Program-made: the position numbers and the translations under genes | Assembly (NCBI GenBank): GCA_964019165.1 | Contig: OZ025272.1 | Span: forward strand, 3,211,993-3,275,992 | Direction: 5' to 3' | Source: Mastigias papua | Taxonomy: Eukaryota > Cnidaria > Scyphozoa > Rhizostomeae > Mastigiidae | Length of the DNA: 64,000 bases | The notes under the pieces: generated by a model | Seen by the model: only the letters and a program-made list of their open reading frames with translations | What the model was told of the DNA's origin: nothing | Databases searched by the model: none | Shown here: in pieces, positions 39,501 through 54,937 of the stretch | How positions within the stretch are numbered: position 1 is the stretch's first letter | Layout: each line of letters starts with the position of its first letter

Positions 39501-41626
39501 ATGAAGCTGCTAGTCTCTTCATTTACATGTTCCATCACTTGACAACATAATAAAGACTACTAAGTGCACGTAAATTAAAATAGGCCTATATCTACAAAAG
39601 TAATACACAATAGTTAAACAGTAACAACAAATGAACTCTAAAATTGTAATCTAATGTTAGACTCCTAAAAACTAAATATTATTCATATTGCCTGATAGTT
39701 AAATAGTGTAAATACCAAACAAATATGAATATTACCCATATGTGGTGAGCTGAACAAATATCACAATCAACAATATAATCCTATAGCCATTTCATAATAT
39801 CCCTTGCATAAGGAAAGTGACTTGAATGGCCTCAAAGGAAATTGAGCTTTGTTTATAATTGTTGCAAAGTTGATGTGAAGATGCTCAGTCAAGACAAGCT
39901 AAGACATCTGTTCCTAAAACCAGTGTCACCCCTCATAATAAGATCTGAGAGGGGATGAGCTATACTTGCTAGAAACTCTAGAGTAACTTTAGATCTTATT
40001 TGAACTGCAACTCAAGAAACCAAGGCACACTATCAGTATCTTGTGGCCTCATGTTTGCATTGATCATTAAGTCCTAAACAAATTTATGAGGTATGATTCA
40101 TATCTAGAAGCAGTCAAATATATCTCAAAGGCTTGTCAATTTGGTACTTTCACTTCAAAATGGGAGCCATATGTAGCAAATAGTTGTGCTTGATTTGCAA
40201 ATGAACAATGCAATTGAAACAAGGTGCATACCTATTCCTTTGAACTGTTACATTGTCATCTATTTTTGCACTCTCTGACATTTTTGCATCTTCACCAAGG
40301 TGCACAGATTTCACTGTATCATCTCTCACAATATCACCTAGATCTTCTTTATCATTATCTGGTGCTGCTATATCATCTGGTACACTATCAGTACTCTCTA
40401 TTGCTTTTACTGTGTCATCCCTGACAATGTCTCCTAAATCTTGTTGATCCTTGCCAAGCCCTGATGTTGGGCTCTTTTTCTTGCTAGAAACTACAGCACT
40501 CCCTTGGAAAAATAATTAATGGTATTAGAGTAAAAGGACACAGAGGGTCATGACAAAAGAAATAATGAGAAGTCTGGGAAAGAGGCAGAAATAAAGAACT
40601 TTTTAAGTGATACGTGTAATGAGGGCTTGGCAACCAAGTTTAAGGAATCTAATCATCAAGCAGCAAAAATTGGTGAAAGCAAAACTAAGGATTTCCTTAG
40701 TTTTGTAGCAATGAGGGAAGTTGTTTAGGTCATGTTTCTTCTATGTAAATGAAAATACTGAGCATAAAAAGTTTAGAAGTTAAAAATCCATATGAAGAAG
40801 GGTGTATGGATTTTAACTTCTTACCTTTTCATGCTCAATATTTTTATTTATATAGAAGAAGCGCGGTATAACACGTTTCTGCATTGCTATTATTACTAGT
40901 ACATAATATAATATCTATATCTGGAAAGAAGGGGGGTCGCGCCACAGACTGTATTCATATCTCTCCTAGAAATAGATGGTCTACCCTAACAAACTATACA
41001 CCAACCGATAGCTCTCGGTGAGTAGATTACAATGAAACCGTCATTTACCACGTAGCTCAAATTATGGAGGAGTTATCTAGGAGAACGGGTCAGGGTCAGG
41101 GTTAGGGCCTAATTAGAACCAGTCATCAATATTTCATCTATTTCTACAACAATCAATATGATATCAATGAAATAGATCGAATTCCAATAATTTGAGATGA
41201 TTTAAATGCTAACCCTAACCCTTATCCCACTTAGCGAGCAAACGTGATGGTGGCTATGCTTGCTATCAAATAACTCGATAACGCCTCGAAAATTTGAGAT
41301 ATGTGGTAGATGATTGTATCATCGTAATCTACTCACCAAGTGCTATTGAATGGTGTATAGTATGTTAGGGTAGGCCATCTATTTCTAGGAGATATACGAT
41401 TCTGCAGTAGCGCCATCAAAATCAATCAATATCAATTTGAGTCATGTTTCATCAAAATATTGCATGCAGTTGTGCTAATTTAGAACAAATCCTAGAATAA
41501 TGTTATAAAGGCAATGTAAACAAATTGATAAAAACTTTGCTATAAAATTATACCTAAAAATCCACGTCTGATCAAACCATAACTTGTTCTCAAGGAACAC
41601 CGTAGTGTTGTTCTTAATGCCGCCAT
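33501..41626 (-). CDS. COQ9: COQ9, mitochondrial ubiquinone biosynthesis protein (last exon not found)
   Basis: Exons (- strand, in order): 41626-41554, 40502-40232, 39239-39192, 37625-37314, 36145-36061, 35589-35485, 34386-34335, 34140-34037, 33554-33501. Splice sites and phases agree throughout. COQ9 is a lipid-binding partner of the hydroxylase COQ7 in coenzyme Q synthesis on the matrix side of the inner mitochondrial membrane. Residues 1-24 (MAALRTTLRCSLRTSYGLIR start) form a basic targeting peptide. About 25-155 is an acidic linker; the COQ9 domain starts near 156 (ILNSALEYVPEHGWTDVAL), and continues with LRLNMLQPYI, MVDEVWYHAGDTSTD, FNWYTKRGGLAAIYGAS and ELFMTRDRSPDF, all typical of the family. 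About 368 residues are recovered against roughly 318 in human COQ9; the excess is the linker. The extreme C-terminus after exon 9 is missing and presumably lies in one more exon downstream. Introns hold two transposon-like insertions. Confidence 0.93.
35212..35244. repeat. Short GAGACA microsatellite
   Basis: About four copies of GAGACAGA inside a COQ9 intron. Confidence 0.85.
38312..38853. mobile_element. hAT-like MITE (542 bp) in a COQ9 intron
   Basis: Ends CAGGCCTTTCCTGG and (complement of the right end) CAGGCCTCTCCGGG form short inverted repeats, followed on each side by inner GTGGGCTAT...AGCCC words. The insertion is flanked by ATTTAG on both sides (38,306-38,311 and 38,854-38,859). CAG...CTG termini suit hAT elements; six bases of target duplication is within the range reported for that superfamily. 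No transposase. Confidence 0.65.
40309..40440 (-). repeat. Duplicated 12-residue motif in the COQ9 linker
   Basis: DLGDIVRDDTVK is encoded at 40,440-40,405 and again at 40,344-40,309, 32 codons apart. The two 36-nt copies differ at seven positions, all synonymous. Confidence 0.95.
40938..41415. mobile_element. Foldback-type element with about 150-bp inverted repeats
   Basis: The left half (GCGCCACAGACTG..., CTCCTAGAAATAGATGG, AGTAGATTAC) recurs in reverse complement in the right half, which ends GTAGCGCCA. The arms match at roughly 75-80 percent by eye over about 150 bp. The centre has CTAACCC / GGGTTAGGG words. No open frame and no clear target duplication. It sits in COQ9 intron 1. Confidence 0.7.
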
Positions 41627-42439
41627 TTCCCTTTCTAGATTATGCAAGAAGGAAGCCTCGTTTGGAAACAAAGATCATCAATAGATCACTCCAATCACTC
41701 CCTTTAACGTGCAGTTCTACACAAAATGTGTAGTTTTAAAACTGTGTGCAGTTCTATAGAGAGATCTTTGCAGGTTACAATTTATATCTACATGTTAAGA
41801 GCGATTCTAGTTTAAGTAGAATCAGACCTATCAACTCTTCCGTTATCACTGGGAAACTCACGGTTTGACTGCTTTCTCCCGGTATTCCAGCTGTTATACA
41901 GTTTCTCCTGGTTGAGATTTGCAAAATCAAATAATCATTTTCGGATTTCTACATACAGTTCTCTGGTTTCATAGATTCGACATTGTGTATGTGCGGAAGA
42001 CCTTTCAATGAATGCTCTGACGCTTAGAATCGTTATGAAAGCACGTTTCATTCTGCTGTTCATGATTATTTTTATTGTAGTCTGTTTGCCGAACATAATT
42101 TTTTCAATTATATTTATACTTTTAGCGAATTTTGGTTGTCTCCTGGTTTTTGGCCCAATCTCACTGTTTTTCTTATGGAAAAATCTAAAACCTGCAGGTT
42201 TTGAACATCCTAGTTCGACAGACCTGTAGAGTAGTTTAAGTGTGTTTCAGGGGGTTGCAAAATTGTCTTGAAAAATCATGTGGCACATAATCTGAGACCT
42301 TATTTCAGACTTGTATGTTATCACCACTTTCACAATCAAATGGATAAATATGTTTGCAAGGAAAGAATAAACTGATTGGTAAAGGACAAAGTCGAGATCA
42401 ACCAAACTTCAGGAGATATCTCCATTGCTACAAGGTAAA
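41627..42439. other. COQ9 upstream region and a small hydrophobic open frame
   Basis: The region 5' of COQ9. On the + strand, 42,008-42,229 encodes 73 residues with two hydrophobic stretches (ILLFMIIFIVVCLP and IIFSIIFILLANFGCLLVFG). It has no recognised family and may be chance. Otherwise featureless. Confidence 0.35.
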
Positions 42440-42705
42440 AAAAGGTAAAGGTGAGTCCCATGTACGATTCCGTACGTTGGGGGAGTGCCCGTTAGAGGGA
42501 CACCTATCCTGAGCCGCCGGCATAGTGAGGTAGGGTGGCCAGTCCCTTTCCTCGCCGCCTTTAGCTTCCCCAGTGTTGCCACCGGGTACCCATTTGCTGC
42601 TGGGTGGACAGTGAACGAGCATCCCAACTATGATCCGAGGGTTCGGCTCGAACCATCGATGTTTCGCACAGCAGCCAAGCGCTCTAACCACTTGGCTACT
42701 CGCCC
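42440..42705 (-). mobile_element. tRNA-derived SINE with 13-bp target-site duplications
   Basis: Read on the - strand it opens with a tRNA-like head: an A box (TAGCCAAGTGG) and about 35 bases later a B box (GGTTCGAGCC), the split RNA polymerase III promoter. A GC-rich body follows and the tail is CACCTTTACCTTTTT. It is flanked by perfect GCTACAAGGTAAA duplications at 42,427-42,439 and 42,706-42,718. The long open frames across it are chance. Confidence 0.9.
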
Positions 42706-42718
42706 GCTACAAGGTAAA

Positions 42719-44037
42719 GCAATACTAAAGCACCGCAGAAAACTGTCCAGGGCTGGCTAAAACAGGCATCCTGTTGTCTAGGGGTGGCAGTTGCCAACCC
42801 ATAGCTATGGGCCTGAGCAGAGTGTTATCTGTCTATATATTGCCATGTCCAACAAGTATGGCAACAAAACATGAATAATTTCAATGCCTGTTCATCAGAT
42901 AGCAACAACGAAAAGTATGCAGTTCTAACTTTTCCTTAAAAAACTCTGGCGTGCGGAGGCAGATTGACTGGTCTGTCTACCTAAAATTGTCAAAACCTGG
43001 ATATATTGGATATTTTGTAAGAACAACTGGGAGATCTGGCAAAAAACCAGATTTTGTTACTACAACATAAATCCATATTACACTAGAATAGTACATTACA
43101 TTGAAGAAAACTTGGAGCAATGTGTATGTCATACCCAGTGGCCATTACATATTCACATTTGTTATAAGAAAACCACTTTTTGCCTCAGCCTCAATTTTAT
43201 TAACTTTTGCCCAAATTGAGGCTGAGATTTTCTCAAATTTTATTTAAGTAACCTGGCTAAAGGAGGTTACTATTATTTTTTGCAAAAGTCTGCTCTTTGT
43301 TAACTAAGATTATCAAAGAAAAGTTTCGATATTTGTAAAGAAGCTTGCAAAGAATGAGCTAATATCGATTTCTGGAACGGAAAAAAGGTCAACTCTGGAA
43401 CTTCACCCTAGTGATTTTCCTAATATTTTGGTCCTTTCAGCCTCATTTTCTTATAACCTTTTTCTTATAAAAAACGTATATGGAGACATCCACTTTAAGA
43501 GCGAATTGGCAAAGCGATTAGATAACGAATGATGATCCAGTCCCGGTAGATTCTTTGACCAGCTAGAGAGAGCCCTTGCTTAGTCATAATCCTTCTTGGT
43601 GACACGAACCGTGATTCTACTAAGGCAGATACGTCCCTGCCCTCCCCATAGCTCCGTTACGGCATTGATGTCAAATAGTAAGTTGTGCCAGGAGAGATGC
43701 ATCTTTCCATTTGAATCAAGAGTGCGGATTGTTAACCATATATGATGAGCATGGGCTTAGCGTAACCTCCATATCTGGGGTGTAAAGCAATAATATATAG
43801 ACAGGAGCCCTAGCAAAAGGGGTGGTTTACCAATAGGATCCCCCTTTACTGCTTCTACGGGTTTAAAGATTCAAATCTATGAATCACGAGTAAATTTACA
43901 CTCATTTATAAGAATCAGTGATTACATCTAGGGTAGATAATATAATATAGTGACAAAGCAGGACACACCAGGGTTGTGTACGACGCAAACAGGAAAACAT
44001 CACCTAAACTAAACTGACAGAGAAAATTTACCGAATA
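42719..44037. other. Spacer with a possible inverted-repeat element
   Basis: No gene seen. GTTATAAGAAAA near 43,159 and its complement TTTTCTTATAAC near 43,448 lie about 290 bp apart, each next to GCCTCAGCCTC-like words. A tighter hairpin (CCTCAGCCTCAATTT with AAATTGAGGCTGAG) is at about 43,182-43,230. Confidence 0.4.
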
Positions 44038-44490
44038 CAGACATGCCAACTCTCACGGTTTTGCCGTGTGTCTCACGGTTTTGGCCTCAATCTCACGTTC
44101 ACACGAATTTTTGTTCATTTCACACGGTTTTTCAAAAGCTTATTTTCAATTTACCAATGCAGCGATTTTCAAGATGTCTAGATTTTATTCAGCTTTTCCC
44201 CTGCAAATTTTATGCATGATTTTATAAATGGCAACCAGAAGAAGAAGTTTTGAAGAATGCGAAAAAAGCAACTTTGAACTATAACAAAAAATGTGTGTGA
44301 AAACTGTTTAAGTTATAGTATACAGGATACAGTTTTACAATAACAGCAATGAGTGTATGGGTATATCTTGCTATTTTTGGTGAAAAAGGTCGCGACGCAA
44401 AATCTTCAGGTTTTTAGCAAAATCTCCAGGTTTTAATAAAGAAAAATTTCAAATATCCAGGTTTTTAAGCTTGGGAGGTTGGCAGGTCTG
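44038..44490. mobile_element. hAT-like MITE (453 bp)
   Basis: Left end CAGACATGCCAACTCTCA and right end (complement CAGACCTGCCAACCTCCCA) form inverted termini, flanked by CGAATA at 44,032-44,037 and 44,491-44,496. The same CAG...CTG ends and 6-bp target duplication as the element at 38,312-38,853, but a different sequence. No coding capacity. Confidence 0.75.
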
Positions 44491-44496
44491 CGAATA

Positions 44497-45479
44497 TGCG
44501 GTAAATGTGTAGATTTACTGAACCGACAAAGTTCTAAATCGTATAGATTTACCCAACAGGTTTCAAAGTTCAGGTATATAAATTAGTTTATCATAACTGC
44601 TTACATTTTTATATTAGGTGCTCAATCTTTTCAAAAAGTATTTAAAATTATTTACTATGAAGAAACCATAAGTGAATAGCTATGAAGCCATAGGGATCTG
44701 TCTGTTGTTAATATGTTTGTCAGATCAAGCTGCAGAATCGCACCTTGTTGAGTCAAAACGACTATTTGGAACATCTCGAGATACAATCTCAGCGAATTAC
44801 TGGGAGCTGCCCACCCTGCCTCCCCATACTATCTATGGGCCTGGAGGTTCACTACTTTCAGAGTCAGAGTGGGACCGACTTATCCCTTATCAAATTGTAA
44901 TAATGCTGATTTCATGTTCGAAAGAAGGGAGGGAACACGACGCAAACTCTAAGCAGGATGCAAGGAATCCCCATGGTAGTGACTGAGCATTACACATCAT
45001 TCCTGTCTATTGTTTAGGATTGAAGATTATTTACCCTTACATCATACACGACTGGACTAATTATTCTAGAGGAAACTGTCATTACCCTATACCCTATTTA
45101 TGCTGAGTAACGATTACTCTATGTCGGCAAAAATGCTGACACATCCCACATCAGTAATCCTATACTATATATATTAGTTACACCTCTTTTAGAGGATAAG
45201 AGGAAGGAGAACGATAGAAAATGAACATTGTGCTGTAGGTGCTTGTGAAAGACCTCAGTGGCGTAGTAAGAATATACGTATTTAGAGAGAAAACACAATT
45301 GAGTTGCTTTTTTGCGTCTATTAAAGCACAGACCACAAAATTGAGACTAGGACCGGGTATTAAAATTATGGGGGCTGTGACACCCCAACACCCCTCATTT
45401 GCGCCCCTGCCCTGCATTTCTAGGCAAGTGTTTTGGCAGCATTTTGGCAGCATTTTAAAAAAGTCAACACCCTTTCTTA
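44497..45479. other. Spacer, no supported gene
   Basis: An open frame at 44,672-44,986 (104 codons, beginning with GTG) has a hydrophobic stretch (IGICLLLICL) near its start but no recognised domain and no splice context. I treat it as unsupported. Confidence 0.35.
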
Positions 45480-45722
45480 CTTTAAGCGATGGTTGCTTTG
45501 ATATGAGCTGCAAATGAAAGCTTCGAATCGAGTATTATACCTATCAAAATGTTTATGCATAGTAACTTTATCCATTGGCACGCCATTAAAGATGTCAGGG
45601 TGCTGATTCTGTACTTTTCTTGGTGAAAACCTAAGCTTAGCAGCTCGCTTTGATGAATCCGTATGAAATGACATCTCCAGATTTTAGTTCACTGCTCAAT
45701 TGCTTCCAAATCAAAATTAAGA
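45480..45722 (-). mobile_element. Decayed LINE reverse-transcriptase fragment
   Basis: Minus strand reads NFDLEAIEQ near 45,715-45,689, then after a frame break FSPRKVQNQHPDIFNGVPMD and KVTMHKH. This matches the segment after the catalytic box in CR1/L2-type LINEs (LNxDLExIxxWxxxWxVxFNPxK..., then FNGxxIxxVxxHKHLG). Stops and frameshifts show it is inactive. Confidence 0.65.
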
Positions 45723-47182
45723 TCTGAAGCTGTTACACTAGAATACTCAACTACTTTATAAGCAGAAGTTTCGTTAGCAAAAAGTTAAAAATTACATAAA
45801 AATTCATCAGACAAACAAGGATCTTTATAATCAGAGCAGAGACGTGCCAGACAGCAACCAGCCTATCAAAGCAGTTTTATCAATAGCAGTATGTCTGTCC
45901 TATTGTAATTCATTGGCTTTAAGGCCTTGTGAAAGATAAAGTGGTGCAATTCCGTGTGTATATTGATCATTTTCTGCTCAAGTAGAACCAGCAGAACTGC
46001 TAGATTGCAAGGCACCTCGGAGTCCGATTTTCGAAAGACAGTTTTCTTATAAAACCCGAGTGTCTACAACGAAATGACAACATAATTCCTTAGATTGTGC
46101 GCATTGCAAAATGACGGTGCATTACACAGCATATTTCTGCGAAGTTAAGGGATATGGGAACTAGTGTTACATCATATCTTGTACAAGCTGTACCTTTGTA
46201 TCGATACTAGTTTTGGCTGTCAGCAAACCGCTGACACCGCATCCCACCTGTCTAATATATACAAGACCTTATATTCAGCGTGGGTGTTGTCTGTGGAACA
46301 AAAAGGAATATTCACAGAGTGAAAAAGATAGACATTTAGTGTCAGACAAGGAGATAAGGCGAAAAGGCTCATTTAGGTTCAATGGCAGATATTAAAGGTC
46401 GGTTTGCACTAGAACAGACCCAAATGAATCCGTACCAATTCTAGCAAGGATAGGCTTGTGGAGGTTACTGTGCTAAACAGTTAATTTCTCAGAGGTTAGA
46501 TACATGGTCTGAAACTGGAGCCAAAACAATAGTCAGAGAAATGGAAATGGAAATGTAACTATGTATTCTCAACTGGATTTGAAACCCCAAGATTCAATGT
46601 TACTATTGTTATGGAAAAAATTACGAACCAAAATTCCATTCCCTTACTTATAGGTACTATTAAATATGAATAGAGCTAGAGTTTGATCCCTGTGAATGAA
46701 TGGCGCTGAGTGAATTTCAGACAATTATTTGTCATCACAACAAAAATTCGGCACAAATGAGAGTAAGAAGCAAAACATGAATCAGGGACAGGCAACCTCT
46801 GGCTCTTGGATCAAATCTGGCTTACAAGCAAGCTTCTAATGGCCTATTGACATCACAGACTTTAGACATACAGTAACTTGAAGAAAATGCAAACATTCTA
46901 TGACTGCACTTGAGCAATATTGTTAACAGTTTGCAAGCAGCCTTTCCAGTCCTATAATAAGATTTGCACCATATATATACACTACAGTGACTGCCTTATA
47001 TGCTACTGTACTACTTTCTCCAATTAAGCTATAAAAAAGCTTCTCCATTCTGGCTCAACCTGTCAGATTGACAAAGCAGGCAATATCGATTTGGTCCACA
47101 TGGAGAAAAGGCTACCTGTCCATGACAACCATCAAAGTCTTATTTACCAATTTCTGCTAAAGCCCCACAAACAGGAGGAACT
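45723..47182. other. Spacer, nothing recognised
   Basis: No protein domain, structural RNA or terminal repeats seen. The right part may belong to the 3' UTR side of cytochrome b5. Confidence 0.4.
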
Positions 47183-47580
47183 TTTGTGTTTCAAACACAA
47201 AGATTTTTGTGCTTCAGAAAAAGTTGCTCATGTGCACAGCCAAAACACAGAGATTTTTGTGTTTCAAAGATTGTTGGTGAGATTAAAAAAGTCAAATCTT
47301 GAATACTGTGTTTCAAACACAGAAAGCAAAATCTCTTGTGTGTGTGCTTCAAACACAAAAACAGATGCAAAAGCCAATCATGTCTCTCAAGAAAGTCATG
47401 TGGCCATTGAAGGCAACATCATGGCTGAACAAGGAGATGGCTTAACGAAGAGTCAAGTGATTAAAGAAAAAGATCATTCAAGTGGGCATATTCCAAACAC
47501 AAATGTTTTTGTATTTGAAACACAAAAGTTGCTCTTCAGCACGTTTTACAAAAGCAAATGGTTTTGTGATTGAAAAACAA
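47183..47580. repeat. Cluster of palindromic TTTGTGTTTCAAACACAAA motifs
   Basis: A 19-bp palindrome, TTTGTGTTTCAAACACAAA, is at 47,183-47,201, with a 17-bp form CTGTGTTTCAAACACAG at 47,306-47,322. Partial or degenerate versions lie near 47,221, 47,249, 47,345, 47,505 and 47,560. They fall inside a 160-codon open frame (47,091-47,573) that looks like a by-product of the repeats. The cluster lies downstream of the cytochrome b5 stop codon. Confidence 0.75.
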
Positions 47581-47783
47581 AAGTTACTCGTCTGCGCTGG
47601 GCCCAAGAGGTGGATTTTATTTCATAAAATCATTATGAAAATATACAGCTTACAAGCAAATGAGAGTGTTCTTCAGTACATCTCACTTTTTTCTCTTTCT
47701 TTTGATAAAATAGTTGTAGCATACTGTCATCAATATTAAACTAAAAGGAGTCAGAAAGCATTGTGCAATTGTAGATATGGATG

Positions 47784-53061
<5,278 letters not shown>

Positions 53062-54937
53062 TTTGCGTCCGATCTTCGAGCCTTCCAAACTGAAAAAAGA
53101 TGTTAGAAGATAGCCTCGATCTAGATGTGACAATGGCAAGATAACTGAAACGAGATTAGCTTTCCATCTGAGCCGCAGCTGTTGGAGTACAGTGTATGGG
53201 TTTCTGACATCCGACTTCTTGCAGAAGTTGCCGTGAAGTTTTGGAATCTGTTGGTAAATTCAGCATAACTCTCATGGTTTTCGGTACTCAAGGTTTACGA
53301 TTACCAGCTGCCGACACAAAACGAATCAAATCCACACGCGCGTATTCTAGGAGCGGAGGAGCGACGGTACATTGAGATTAGCAGTTATCTAGACAATATG
53401 TTCAACTTCAATGGAGTTGATGAAGCAGCCATTAATGTACTACCAACTTCAAGTGTCAGCTTTAGAGGTCCAACAATAAAAGATTCAGCTAATCAAAAAC
53501 TTGAGTAATAATATGATATTTAGAAAAAGATATCCAATATTGAGGACTCTCCTTGCGACTTCAAGGAATGATGCATAGTATTGGAAATTGTATCCAAATG
53601 GACATTTCCACAATTACATTGTAGCTATAATTATTAAGGACTTTTGCTGCTTGATAGGGAAAACGAACCAGATTAGAAATATTTTGTAAATTCATGTATC
53701 AAGTGATTGCATAAATCAGCCCCCCGCTAATTCCAACCCCTCTCTAATTCTGACTCCCCGACAATTAGGCATCGAACATTTAAGAAGATGAATAAGTATT
53801 TAGGGTATCAACTGAATCATAGTAAATACTGAATGGCACCAAATAGAGTGCAGTGATTTAGTAATGAGCTCTTTGCTGCAAACTATTTGGATTCATTTTC
53901 CTCTTAGATTGATATTGCCATAATCAACAGGAGCTAAGTATGTTGCTTTCAAGGAAAAGCTTTATCTATAAATGCTTTATTTATTTATAGCTTTATTTAC
54001 CCTATAAATGCTTAGCTAAGACTAACAAAAAGACTCTATCCATTATTTCTTTTTAGCGATTCAAACAACTCCGAGAGATAATGAAATTGGCCGTTGCAGA
54101 CAATCAAAATGGCCGATGGTTTACCAGGTAATAAAGTAAATGACAATAATGTAATTTCATCGTCTGTTATATTCTCATCTTCATATGAAGGTTAGTTGTC
54201 AATTGCGTATAGGTTATGACGGAAGAGCTGCTAAACGTTTCAATGTGCCGCATGCTTGGTTGTCATGTGGAAAAAGTGTCAGTCAATATACGCATCGAGG
54301 AAAGAAAAGCTCCATCTCTTAGAATGCCTTACAACTTACCGAAGTTGAAATATTGCACATAATAGCTAAATAGGTTGAGATAATCTCAGAAACAGATTTA
54401 TTATCTCCAAAAAGATTATTGGATTTCGTAGTCAGTTGTAAGAAATATGGCAGGAGTTTAACGCATTTAAAGCTTCAGGCACCCCAGGCGGGGAGTTGTC
54501 TCGCTTGCAACATTGAAGACAAAATTGTAAAACAAAGTAAGACTTTTTGTAGAGTGACAAATACGCATACGTTTAATCAAGGAATTTTAACTGCAAAGCA
54601 CGGAGAGCTAGCTGTTTTTCAGCAAAACAGAAGGAAAGAGTTATTCGGAGTATTGAATATTTCTAAAATATCATGATTTGTAAAAATCTATTTTTCAATG
54701 ATACTCATGGAACTTATCGCTTATATAATGAAAGATAAAGTTAGATATAGTGGTCCTTCATATCTCAGCATTGGTGTCTTTTCCACCCTCCCTTTATTTT
54801 ATCCCTTCTCCCTCCCTTTTGCATTCCCTCCTTTTTCCGTGACTATGAGAAATGAATGATTAGTGAATGATATAATTTCAAAAATTAATACGAAGGTATA
54901 ATGCTACACACAAATGAAAAGACTAGTAAGTTAGAAG
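53062..54937. other. Between cytochrome b5 and the ZP gene
   Basis: Contains the 5' region of cytochrome b5 (CpG-bearing stretch near 53,330-53,380) and a short CCCCGCTAATTC-like imperfect repeat at 53,719-53,768. ATGGCCGATGGTTTACCAG before GTAATA at 54,111-54,131 could be a tiny first exon on the + strand, and 54,419-54,676 is open for 85 codons, but neither has a recognised product or a consistent gene model. Confidence 0.35.

Noticed and set aside
41090..41225. Telomere-like GGGTTAGGG and CTAACCCTAACCC words
   Set aside because: Only one or two units on each arm of the foldback element; not a telomeric tract.
42428..42760. Overlapping GC-rich open frames
   Set aside because: They lie in the SINE; chance frames of a non-coding element.
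45250..45420. Possible hAT element starting CAGTGGCGTAGTAAG near 45,258
   Set aside because: The start resembles a known hAT-type terminus, but no matching inverted end or target duplication was found.
47091..47573. 160-codon open frame
   Set aside because: Coincides with palindromic repeats whose forward and reverse arms are read as protein; no domain, and no counterpart on a gene model.
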